Source of the DNA: Moniliophthora roreri
Lineage: Eukaryota > Basidiomycota > Agaricomycetes > Agaricales > Marasmiaceae
Direction of reading: 5' to 3'
DNA length: 64,000 nucleotides
Assembly: GCA_001466705.2 (NCBI GenBank)
Contig: LATX02000175.1
Location: 781,986 to 845,985, forward strand
Within the stretch, counting starts at the first letter, position 1. Each line of letters opens with the position of its first letter. Made by a program: the position numbers and the translations under genes. The notes under the pieces are model-generated. The model was not told the origin of the DNA, searched no databases, and saw only the letters and a program-made list of their open reading frames with translations. Of this stretch, positions 22,107 to 32,428 are shown piece after piece.

Positions 22107-23942
22107 ACCAGACTTCGTTCCCAGAAATTGCAAACTCTATCCACTGAGTCCTATCGAACAAGAGGAACAAGACAAATTCCTTGAAGAGAACCTACGAAAG
22201 GGATATATTCACAAGTCAAAATCCCCCATGGCTTCCCCCTTCTTCTTTGTGGCCAAAAAGGAGAAAGGAGCGTTAAGGCCTATGCAGGACTACCGAGAAC
22301 TCAACAAAGGAACAGTAAAGAACGCTTATCCCCTACCCTTAATTTCGGAGCTTCTTGACAAACTCAAAGGAGCAACGATATTTACAAAACTCGACCTTCG
22401 AAACGGATACAATAATGTCAGGATAAAGGACAGAGACCAGTGGAAAGCCGTGTTCAAGACCAACAGAGGACTTTTTGAACCGACAGTAATGTTCTTTGGA
22501 CTAAGCAACTCCCCCACCACCTTCCAAGCTTTCATGAACGACATCCTCTCCGACTTCATCGACAAAGGATGGTGTGTAGTATATATGGACGACATTCTCA
22601 TTTTTTCAGAGGACAGGGACGATCACAAGGAACGTACAGAACATCTGATGCGTCGTCTTAAGACACACGATCTGTTCCTTAAACTGGAAAAGTGCGAATT
22701 CGATGTAACGGAGGTAGTCTTTCTAGGAATGGTGATCCGACCCGGATATATTGCCATGGACCCTGTAAAATTGGCAGGAATAGCCGATTGGGAACCGCCA
22801 CAGACGGTGAAAGGAGTACGAGCATTTTTAGGGTTCGGGAACTTCTATCGGAAATTTATCGGAAAATATGCACATCTCACAAGACCACTAAATGACCTTT
22901 TACAAAAAAACTGAAAATTCGAATGGACACGGCAATGCCAAATCGCCTTCGATCTTCTAAAAGCAAAATTCCTTTCCGAACCAATACTTGTAATGCCAGA
23001 TGTCGACAAGCCATTCTGTATAGAAGCAGATGCTTCCAAATGGGCTACAGGGGCAGTACTCCGACAAAAGGGACCTGATGGGGAATGGCATCCCTGTGGA
23101 TATCTGTCTAAGTCCCTTTCTCCCACGGAACGGAATTACGAAATCTACAACCGCGAACTTCTTGCAATTTACAGAGCATTGATGGAGTGGCGACACTACC
23201 TCATGGGAGGAAAATTCAAGGTTCTAGTTCTTTCCGACCACAAGAACCTGACGTACTTTCGAACGGCACAAAAGCTGAATAGGAGGCAAGCGAGGTGGAG
23301 CCTGTTCTTATCAGAATTCGATTTAGGATTGGTACACGTTCCAGGCAAATCGATTTCACAGGCAGACACCTTGTCCAGACAAAGTAACGAACAAGATGAT
23401 GTCGATAGCGACAATGAAGACATCATAGTATTACCGGATCGACTCTTTATCCGAGGAATCGATTTAGAAATGAGGAACGACATTGCTGAACGATTGGGCC
23501 CAGACGATTTTCACAAATCGGCCTTGGAACAACTTCTAGACCAAGGCGTGCCGCCAATCAAATCTGCATTATCTGACTGGAAAATCAACGGAGATCTGCT
23601 CTTTTTCAAAGAACGAGTCTACGTACCAAATGATCTCGAACTCCGCTGACGAGTTGTGCAGTCTATTCATAACACACCGGGTGTGGGACACCCAGGACAG
23701 TGGAATACCATTGAACAAGTGCAACAGGACTTCTGGTGGCCAGGAATGGCTAAATTCATCAGATCATTTGTTGATGGTTGCGTAATATGTCAGCAATTGA
23801 AAATCAACACGCACCCCACAAGAACCCCGATTCAACCACTACAACCGACACCGAATTCCTTCCCGTTCCAAGTATGCACGATGGACCTCATCACAGATCT
23901 GCCGGAATGCGACGGAATGGACTCTATTTTAGTCGTGGTGGA
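22107..23942 (+). pseudogene. Pol block 2: diverged RT-RNase H-integrase copy between two gaps
   Basis: This piece restarts upstream in RT (equivalent to 21082) and repeats RT, RNase H and the integrase zinc-binding region up to MDSILVVV. It differs from blocks 1 and 3 at scattered sites. Two stops interrupt it: TGA at 22912-22914 (CCGAAAA in block 1, CTGAAAA here) and TGA at 23647-23649 (CGCCGAC in block 3, CGCTGAC here). Both are CGA-to-TGA changes. It looks like a different, decaying element copy placed here during scaffolding; a true nested copy is less likely. Confidence 0.85.
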
Positions 23943-23943
23943 N

Positions 23944-26485
23944 ACGGATATAACAATGTCAGAATAAAGGACGGAGACCAGTGGAAAGCCGTGTTCAAAA
24001 CCAACAGAGGACTTTTTGAACCAACAGTAATGTTCTTTGGACTAAGCAATTCCCCCACCACATTCCAAGCTTTCATGAACGACATCCTCTCCGACTTTAT
24101 CGACGAAGGATGGTGTGTAGTATATATGGACGACATCCTCATCTTCTCAGAGAGTTGGGACGATCACAAGGAACGTACAGAACGTCTGATGCGTCATCTT
24201 AAGACGCATGATCTGTTCCTCAAACCGGAAAAGTGCGAATTCGACGTAACAAAGGTGGTCTTTCTAGGAATGGTGATCCAACCTGGATACATTGCCATGG
24301 ACCCTGTAAAGTTGGCAGGAATAGCCGATTGGGAACCACCACAGACGGTGAAGGGAGTACGAGCATTTTTGGGGTTCGGGAACTTCTATCGGAAATTTAT
24401 CGGAAAATACGCACATCTCACAAGACCACTAAACGACCTTCTACAAAAAAACCGAAAATTCAAATGGACGCGGCAATGCCAAATTGCCTTCGATCTTCTA
24501 AAGGCCAAATTCCTTTCCGAACCAATATTAGTAATGCCGGACGTTAACAAACCCTTCTGTATAGAAGCAGATGCTTCCAAGTGGGCTACGGGAGCAGTAC
24601 TCCGACAAAAGGGACCTGATGGGGAATGGCATCCCTGTGGATATCTGTCTAAGTCCCTTTCTCCCACGGAGCAGAATTACGAAATCTATGACCGCAAACT
24701 TCTTGCAATCTACAGGGCGCTGATGGAGTGGCGACACTACCTCATGGGAGGAAAATTCAAGGTTCTAGTTCTTTCTGACCACAAGAACCTGACATACTTT
24801 CAAACAGCACAGAAACTGAATAGGAGGCAAGCGAGGTGGAGCTTGTTCTTATCAGAATTTGATTTAGGACTGGTACATGTTCCAGGCAAAACAATTTCAC
24901 AAGCAGACGCTCTATCCAGATGGAGTAACGAACAAGATGACGTCGACAGCGACAATGAAGACATTATAGTATTGCCGGATCAACTCTTTATCCGAGGAAT
25001 CGATTTAGGAATGAAGAACGACATCGCAGAACGATTGGGCCCGGACGATTTTCACAAATTGGCCTTGGAACAACTGCTGGACCAAGGCGTGCCGCCGATC
25101 AAATCTGCATTATCCGACTGGAAAATCAACGGAGATCTGCTCTTTTTCAAGGAACGAGTCTACGTACCAAATGATCTCGAACTCCGCCGACGAGTTGTGC
25201 AGTCTATTCATAACACACCGGGTGTGGGACACCCAGGGCAGTGGAATACAATCGAACAAGTACAACGGGACTTCTGGTGGCCAGGAATGGCTAAGTTCAT
25301 CAGATCATTTGTTGATGGTTGCATAATATGTCAGCAATCGAAAATCAACACACACCCCACAAGAACCCCGATTCAACCACTCCAACCGATACCGAATTCC
25401 TTCCCGTTCCAAGTTTGTACGATGGACCTCATCACGGATCTGCTGGAATGCGACGGGATGGACTCTATTTTAGTCGTGGTGGACCACTCATCTACGAAGG
25501 GGGTAATTTTTACTCCATGCGCGAAAACAGCGGACGCCACCAAGATAGCGGAAATGCTGATCCAACATCTTTACAAAAGGTTCGGATTACCGGACCGAAT
25601 CATATCCAATCGAGACCCCAGATTTGCAGCAGAAGTGTTCCAGGAGATGGGAAAACAATTATCCATCAAACATTCCATGAGCACTGCGTTTCACCCACAG
25701 ACGGACGGAGAAACAGAACGAGTAAATCAGGAAATCGAAGTCTACCTCAGAGCGTTCTGTTCGAAAGAACAAGCTCGATGGAAAGAATATCTCCCGCTAG
25801 CAGAATTTGCCCATAACAACCGAACCCATTCAGTCCTCAAGAAATCTCTGTTTTACATGATGATGGGATATCACCCTCACCCACTTCCAACAATATTCGA
25901 AAAAATGACGATCCCATCAGTAGAGGAATGACTCCAAGAACTGAAAAGAGTGAGAGAAGAGACGGCGGGTCTATTAGAGCTAGCACGGCAACAGATGATA
26001 CGAAGAGAGAAGCAGAAATTGGATATGTTCGAAGAAGGACAGAAGGTTTGGCTAGAAGCAAAGAATCTAGCCACAGGATACTCCTCAAAGAAATTAGCAC
26101 CAAAAAGGGAAGGGCCGTTCAAAATCCTTAAGGCACTCGGACCGGTAACATACAAATTGGATTTACCTCATCAATGGAAAATCCACCCTGTTTTCCATGT
26201 GGCCTTATTATCGCCGTTCAAACAGACCAAAGCCCACGGACCGAGCTTCACGGAACCACCCCCAGATCTCATTGAAGGATTCAAAGAATATGAAGTGGAA
26301 GCTATAGTGGGGCATAGACTGAAGAAACAACCACGAGAATTTCTTGTATCATACACCGGTTATGACTCATCTCATAATCGATGGATTCGAATGGAAGGAA
26401 TGACGAATTGTCTGGATCTCCTCAAAGGGTATATAAAGAAACATCGAGTGAAACCCAGAGACCCCATCCCAACCGAAACATAATC
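23944..26485 (+). pseudogene. Pol block 3: RT to integrase and chromodomain, one premature stop
   Basis: The block resumes in RT (NNVRIKDGD), passes YMDD and RNase H, then encodes integrase. The zinc-binding HHCC region lies around NTPGVGHPGQW to GCIICQQ; the core has TMDLITDLLE and SNRDPRFAAEVFQEMG, and the third acidic residue is in TDGETERVNQEIEVYLR. Integrase usually reads SDRDP, so SNRDP marks loss of the second catalytic aspartate in this copy. A TGA at 25929 (probably from CGA) interrupts the frame. After it the same reading continues to a chromodomain-like C-terminus (WKIHPVFHVALLSPFK, then FLVSYTGYDSSHNRWI), ending at 26485. Confidence 0.88.
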
Positions 26486-27829
26486 ATGTCCAATGCATCC
26501 TCCGCCACCTCTTCCTCTTCTCTTGCTGGCAGCCAGTCAGCCCGAAACCCGAGCCCTGTTCCTACTGTGTCAGGAGAGGGCAGATATGGCAAAAACATCA
26601 CCTTCCCAAACGGCCTCAAGCCCAACCTCTACCAACTTCTCCACCTCTTTAATACCGAACAGTACGACGACCAGATCCGCAGCGCCGCTAATCAACACAA
26701 CCAATTGGAACCCTGTGTCAAAAGCCTGTTTTTCCTCAGGACCCAACGAAAGCTTTTCGAAAGAATTGTTGAAAGCTGCAGCCTTGAAATTGCAAACCAG
26801 GTGATGTATGCCTGTAATTATCAGTTGGGACTTGAAGGTCCTATTACGGTACCGTCCACCTTTCCCTTCCACCCCCATTTGTCCATGCCTCCCCCCGCAG
26901 ATCCCAGAGCGATGTCAGAATACCCTGATTCCCTCACCTTCAGCCTCCTCGACTGTCTCAGATGACGAACAGACGGGAACAGATATCCCCATCCCGATCT
27001 CGACGACAACAGAAGCCTCATCTCTAGACTCACTGACGAACCCATGGGCAGCGAAGTCAGACTCCCCACCGCTCCCAGTTCCTCCTCCCATCCCGACAAT
27101 GCCCTCGTTTATCCTGACCCCACTCCCGATCCTGACATCAAGTATAAGGTCGAGTCAGTCGACTCTCTTACCGGCTCTCAGCCTGTTGGAGGCTGGCGGT
27201 AACTGGGGGCTTTAGAAGTCTGCGGACTTCGGTGTCAAGCACCCGAGAGTGGAGCATATTCCTGTGGTTGGAGAGGAGGTTGCTCTCGCGGAGTCAGAGG
27301 ACGTGGTCAAGGACGAAGATCGGGAGAACCGAACTCCCAAAAACGTCGAAGACCCACCGATAGTCAGCTTGAGAAGTCCGACTCCGGCCCCGACCCCGAT
27401 GATGCAGCTCGTCGACTGCGTCTCTGCCCTGTGTGCGGATTGGAGCGCCATTTCGCCAGACATTGCCCACAGTACATGTGTCGCAGATGCTTCAAGACTG
27501 GGCCTGGACATACATCTGGACACTGCCCTGACCAACGAAGGTCTGGCCACATTGCGCGTCGAAGGCCTGATTCGAGCTCAGACTCTGTGTCGGATGGTCG
27601 CTGTTATGACGATGAGCGAAACTATAACGACGAACCCTATGTAGGGGCAGATCCAAAAAAGGTGAGATTGCTTTCGGTAGAGGAGCGGCAGGCCATGGGA
27701 TGGCAACTGCCTGCGGACCCACCAGCAACTCCGATGATGGAAGTGGAAGATGAAATGCCGGAGATAGATGACAGGCCGGATACGTCATACGATTATGATG
27801 CCGAACTGTACGGAGATGGAGAATCGTAG
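26486..27829 (+). pseudogene. Accessory ORF downstream of pol: RGG-rich, double zinc-knuckle protein
   Basis: An ATG at 26486, directly after the pol stop, opens a frame of about 448 codons interrupted only by TGA (26963) and TAA (near 27200). Residues 1-160 are a Ser-rich start followed by a helical region (ITFPNGLKPNLYQLLHLFN, then SLEIANQVMYACNYQLGLEG). A Pro/Asp-rich middle follows. Then come an RGG-like basic stretch (RGGCSRGVRGRGQGRR) and cysteine clusters CPVCGLERHFARHCPQYMC and CRRCFKTGPGHTSGHC. An acidic tail ends DYDAELYGDGES. I do not recognise the family. The layout suggests an RNA-binding accessory protein. The stops may again be C-to-T changes. Confidence 0.6.
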
Positions 27830-27868
27830 AAGTAGGCAGCCGGAGCTTGCCCCTTGTTGAGGGGCTAA

Positions 27869-28277
27869 TGTTACAGACTTTTTCCTTAGTAAACCCTTTC
27901 CCTTCGTCTTTACCCCTATGCTTCCCTTTTCCCTCGGACTCGTACACATTCCCAGTTCCCATTTCCTTCTCTTACCTATGCTTCTCGTTCCATCGGACTT
28001 CTACACCTTCCCTGTCCCCATTTGCTTATCCCCTTGTATTTGTCTTACTCATATCCCGACAAGCTTGGGAAACCTTATCTAAGCACCAAACTCTTCGCTT
28101 TCTATATGTAGTTAGCGTTACAACGGTTGTATTGTATTTAAGCGCTCAAGCTGAGACTCTAAGTCTCCAGCTTGACCTGGTTAATCTATACTTGTGTCAA
28201 CGCCGATATCGAAGGACCTCTAAACTTCAGTAGCCACTGAACGAACTCGAACTCGAACTTGTGAATACTACTTAACG
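27869..28277 (+). repeat. Internal diverged LTR, truncated at a gap
   Basis: This LTR starts TGTTACAGACTTTTTCC like the outer pair but is clearly more different (for example AAGCTTGGGAAACC against GGACTCGGGAAACT). It stops at the N at 28278 without reaching the terminal GTAACA. It belongs to a sister copy of the same family. Confidence 0.85.
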
Positions 28278-28278
28278 N

Positions 28279-28558
28279 CGAAACTATAACGACGAACCCT
28301 ATGACAATCTCGGAGGGGAATGTTGAGATGTTGGTCAAAGAGTACGACCAAGACGCTCAGTTGTTGTTTGTAGGGGCGGATCCAAAAAAGGTGAGATTGC
28401 TTTCGGTAGAGGAACGACAGGCCATGGGATGGCAACCGGTTTCCAATACGCCGGCAACTCCGATGATGGAAGTGGAAGATGAAATGCCAGAAGACGATGA
28501 TAGGCCGGATACGTCGTATGATTACGACACCGAATTGTACGGAGACAGAGAATCGTAG
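28279..28558 (+). pseudogene. Second copy of the accessory ORF 3' end
   Basis: This region repeats the last part of the accessory ORF (KKVRLLSVEERQAMGWQP to ELYGDRES). It has about 67 bp that are absent from the other copy at the equivalent of 27641, and the length difference changes the frame. The 3' LTR follows 40 bp later, after a GAGGGGG run that may be the polypurine tract. Confidence 0.75.
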
Positions 28559-28597
28559 AAGTAGGCAACCGGAGCTTGCCCCTTGTTGAGGGGGTAA

Positions 28598-29057
28598 TGT
28601 TACAGACTTTTTCCTCAGTAGACTCTTTTCCTTTCGTTCTTTCTATGCTTCTCTTCCCATCAGACTCTTACACCTTCCCAGTCCCCCATTCCATCTCTCT
28701 CACACATGCTTCTCTCTTCATCGGACTTCTACACCTTCCTAGTCCCCATTTACTTATCCCCTTGTACCTGTATTATTCATATCCCGATGGACTCGGGAAA
28801 CTTTATGTAAACACCGACTTCTTCGCTTTCTATATGTAGTTAGCGTTACGATGGTTGTATTGTATTTAAGCGCTCAAGCTGAGACTCTAAGTCTTCAGCT
28901 TGACCTGGTTTATTCATACTTGTGTCAATGCCAATATCAAAGGACCTCTGAACTTCAGTAACCACTGAACGAACTCAAACTTGAACTTGTGACTACTAGC
29001 GAAGGAGTACTTCGTTAAGATAGTTGGAGTTGACGTTGCTGCGCAAGTAACGTAACA
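28598..29057 (+). repeat. 3' LTR
   Basis: The same length as the 5' LTR and nearly identical to it, ending GTAACGTAACA just before GGTTG. The near identity indicates a recent insertion. Confidence 0.9.
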
Positions 29058-29062
29058 GGTTG

Positions 29063-29458
29063 ACCATGTCATCTTTTTTCACATCATCTGTCATCTCTTT
29101 CTCATCAGCCAGTCCTACCATTTTCCTTTCCCTCCATGTTCAGCCTTTCTCATCAATCATATCCCATCTATGCAGCCTCAGATCTAGATTTGATTGCCCT
29201 GGGAGTCAACTTATGAAGTTGAATGTTATATCTTTGGTGTTAATGGCCCAGGTCTGATGAATATATACAGGTGTGTTGTGATACTGTGTTTTGGGCATTT
29301 GGGGTCTGAATTCTACATCTATGGGTTAATAGAAGAGTGCATGTATCAATTCTAAACATATTTGTGTATTTTAGTTGCTGTATAGTCCAAAGAGCTCAAA
29401 AAATTCACTGTCGAAGGAAATTGGGCTTGCAATGGTGTCATCACATTTGACACACCAA
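29063..29458. other. AT-rich sequence between the LTR element and the right inverted repeat
   Basis: No gene is supported. Together with 18485-18513 it would be the interior of the host inverted-repeat element. Confidence 0.4.
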
Positions 29459-29529
29459 ATCCCAAAAATGTCTCCAGCCAATTTAAACCCAGTTTGACAG
29501 GCCCCTTAGTACTCAGTTTGCTTGTCACA
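29459..29529 (-). repeat. Right inverted repeat flanking the LTR retrotransposon
   Basis: Reverse-complement partner of 18413-18484; it contains the complementary AAAATGTCTCCAGCCAATTT core. Confidence 0.6.
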
Positions 29530-29896
29530 GGCCTAATCTTAGCAGGAATGAGAGAAGGTTTTCCATTTGTTCGAGATGGAAATGTCTTATCAGTTTCTAT
29601 TTTTGGTTAATCTGACTACTTGATTTGGATAATCAGATGGGTGTATAAAGGAATTCAGCTCATCCAATAACACTTTGCAACACTAATTGTTATAATCTAG
29701 CTCATGTCCTCTTCTGATAGTCCATATGAGTTAAGGACCATGTAGTATGTCACATGAGGAAACCATCTGTGAAGTGCAATTGTAATTTAAGTAAGATTTC
29801 ATTGAATAGAGCCAATAATAATAGTCAGAGTAGGAACTTTTCAGTGTTTCTGGCCTCATTTCTGGTGTCATTTTGGTTGACACTTCTTGAAGCTGT

Positions 29897-32428
29897 CACC
29901 TGCAAAAAGTATGTTGCATTATAATAGGGTTATAACACCCATAATGCATTATGAGATACATAATCATTAGCAATCCCATTATATGCCAGATACAGTAACC
30001 TAGTTGTAATAAGGTTATAATATAGTTGTAACATATCATAATAGTTACAAGTCCCGTAATAATTATGATAAGTTACAATGCCATTACAACTCTACTGGAC
30101 AGTAAATATGTACCAAATTCTTATCAGAATCACTCACACATGTAGCACACATAAATAGAAATGCAAAAATCCATGTATATTGAACCACACTACAATAGGG
30201 CATTGAAGGTTCCAAACATGATTCAGTCAGCCTTTGTGTTGAAAACTCTACAGGTGACAGGTGGCTTTGATGTCATCTAGGGAGACAAGTCAACTTCAGG
30301 CATATTCAAGACCAAAGTTGAAATAGATATGCACCATACATAGGGGAAATACCCTTATGACAGCACACTCAGAAACAAGTCCAGTTGGGTATTGAGAGCA
30401 TTGAAAAGTAAACATTTATTGTGAACAAGTAGGACAACAAGCTGGTAGTGAGAGGGTGATGAAGGAAGCAGAGTAGAATGCTGAATACTCTTGGCCTTCT
30501 TGTTGAGACTGTAGGCAAATGGCAGCAGCAGTAGACTTGTTGAAGATATGGAGACCAGTGGTTCCAGCAACCTGGAGTTGACAGTTATTAAAGTAGGCAG
30601 GGACAGTGACAATAGCATTCTAGGTGGCACCACCAAGATAGGCCCCTAGTGGTTTCATTCATCTTCAAGAAGTTCTTTGTGGCATCACCAATAAGATGCT
30701 CCATGACTGAGAAGGAGACATATGAAAGGCATTGTTCAGTTACCTTGGTCATTGGTGACAATCTCAACTACAACTAGTGCAGAGAAGAGTTGTCAGTACA
30801 TACATGAAAAGACAGCAAGAAACTCACCCTCTACAACACCTCTCAAGCATCACACAATATATGTCATGATCTGACATAAGGCTTGAGTGTTCACCTGGCT
30901 TGTCCAGCAGCACAGACTTGACAACAAATCCAAGAAGCATGCAACTTGAGATGGTGGCAGTAGTAGTTGTTGTTACACTACCTGTGCAGCAATGTTGAAG
31001 ACTATCAGCATCCACTGCTCAGGTTTACAAGTCAAGTTTGAGTATGCTCAAAGGGGTCTTTGAGGTTCAGAGTTCTGTTTGATGTTGTGTTGACACAAAT
31101 AGGTATATTTAACCAGGTCAAGCTAAAGAACTAAGACACTGGTAAAGGCGCTTAAATAGATACAACTGATGTCTACATAAAGTCTACATGTAAGCAGTAG
31201 TGTTGGTTAAATAATAGTGATCCCTGATGCTGTTGGGATATTATACAAAGCAGTATTACATGAAAGAGAAAGAGAAGAGGGCTGGGAAGGTGAATATGTC
31301 CAATGAAGTGAGAAGCATAAAAGAGAAGGAAAAGGGGGCTGGGAAGGTGGATAGGTCTGATAGAAAAAGAAGCATGTATATGTAACAAGGGGAATTTGTA
31401 ACAGTACTTATAGTGGTCAAAGGTCAGCATGTGCATAGCTTCAGGTTCAATGAGATGTACAAAGGTGTGTTGTCTCTTGGTCATTGGCAGACAACATGTA
31501 CCTGACAATGTGTCTCTCTCTATTGTAGCCTACCAAACACTTCTAGAATGATATGGGTCAAGATCAGCAGTCAAAGAAAATATCTATAAGGGTAAAATCT
31601 GTATTAGTGAGCCAGTAGGACTGGTAATGGTATTGGAGCCATTTTCAATTTTATGTATCTTTATACCTTCAATAAGCTAGTTATCAATGTTGCATATTGT
31701 AGTAGACCTTGCTGAGGTCAGAACTGGTGATTTTTGAACTTGATGGAGGGAATGGGGGAGCTGTCATTGATGACGTTCATTGATAGTGGTGGTTTGGGCA
31801 AAGGGTTAGACATGGGAATTTGTCAATGCTGCAGCACTTTGGCCACCATGAAGTTGTGGTAGTTGCCTCACATGTTGTGATGAGAAACCTCAGTTAGCCT
31901 GTTCTCAGAAGTAGAGGAGTATGTATTATTCTATAGTATCTAATACTAAGTACAATGTGAGTAGAGTTTGGTTGCCAGAGGCTGTCTGAGGCTTGGCAGG
32001 CACATGCCTAGATAGACTGTCAAGTAGATGATGGCAAACCCAAGCTCACCATCCACCACTATCTTCCAAAGAGGTTGTTGTCTTATTCTACCCACACCAG
32101 CTTTATAGTTCATAGACAGGCTAGACTTTGGTACTCAGAGCTGGTTACATTGTGGTGTTGTGCAGGTTTTTTGTATACTGTTGCACTAAGAACTGTAATT
32201 GTGTTATAATATGCATTTACTAGAGTTGTAACTTGCAGTAATGATTTCATATGGGTTATAATATAGTTGTAATGTGGTTGCAAGGTAGCTGTAGAGTAGT
32301 TAAAATATTTTAATATATTATAACTAGGCTATAATACACTTAAAATCTAGCTGAATTTATTATGGTACCTTGTAACCCTCATAATTCTGTTGTAAGGATA
32401 TTATAGTGCTATGTACTTTTTGCAGGTG
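29897..32428. mobile_element. 2.5 kb terminal-inverted-repeat DNA element, non-autonomous
   Basis: CACCTGCAAAAAGTA at 29897 is matched in reverse complement by TACTTTTTGCAGGTG ending at 32428, and similarity continues about 40 bp inward. Both subterminal regions are packed with variants of GGTTATAATATAGTTGTAA (29930-30110 and 32190-32410), a typical transposase-binding array. The interior lacks any recognisable transposase and contains a solo LTR (30971-31403). It is strongly CpG-poor. No clear target duplication was seen. The superfamily is not assigned. Confidence 0.65.
30971..31403 (-). repeat. Old solo LTR of the same Ty3 family
   Basis: On the minus strand this starts TGTTACAAATTCCCC and ends CATTGCTGCACAGGTAGTGTAACA. 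It parallels the young LTR through the doubled CACCTTCCCAGCCCC blocks, TATTTAAGCGC and TTAGCTTGACCTGGTT. Several CG sites of the young LTR read CA or TG here (for example CGTTGCTGCGCAAG against CATTGCTGCACAGG). No internal region or second LTR is nearby. Confidence 0.75.

Larger units (their letters stand above)
18514..29057 (+). mobile_element. Ty3/gypsy LTR retrotransposon, full-length boundaries, mosaic interior
   Basis: Two 460 bp LTRs (18514-18973 and 28598-29057) start TGTTAC and end TAACA. They differ at only about five positions by eye and are flanked by the same 5 bp target duplication, GGTTG (18509-18513 and 29058-29062). Order inside: gag, then protease, RT, RNase H, integrase and chromodomain, then an accessory ORF, all on the plus strand. 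RT-RNase H-integrase order places it in Ty3/gypsy (Metaviridae), probably a chromovirus. Single Ns at 22106, 23943 and 28278 interrupt it, and the blocks between them duplicate one another. The assembled 10.5 kb is therefore unlikely to be its true structure. No tRNA primer-binding site was recognised after the 5' LTR. Confidence 0.92.

Noticed and set aside
22107..23942. A separate nested retroelement inserted in the first
   Set aside because: It has no LTRs or target duplication and is bounded by Ns on both sides, so a scaffolding artefact is the better explanation.
27249..27644. 131-residue plus-strand frame
   Set aside because: Out of phase with the zinc-knuckle frame that carries the clear cysteine motifs; judged a shadow.
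31173..31508. 111-residue minus-strand open frame
   Set aside because: It coincides with the solo LTR and reads through its CACCTTCCCAGCCCC repeats.
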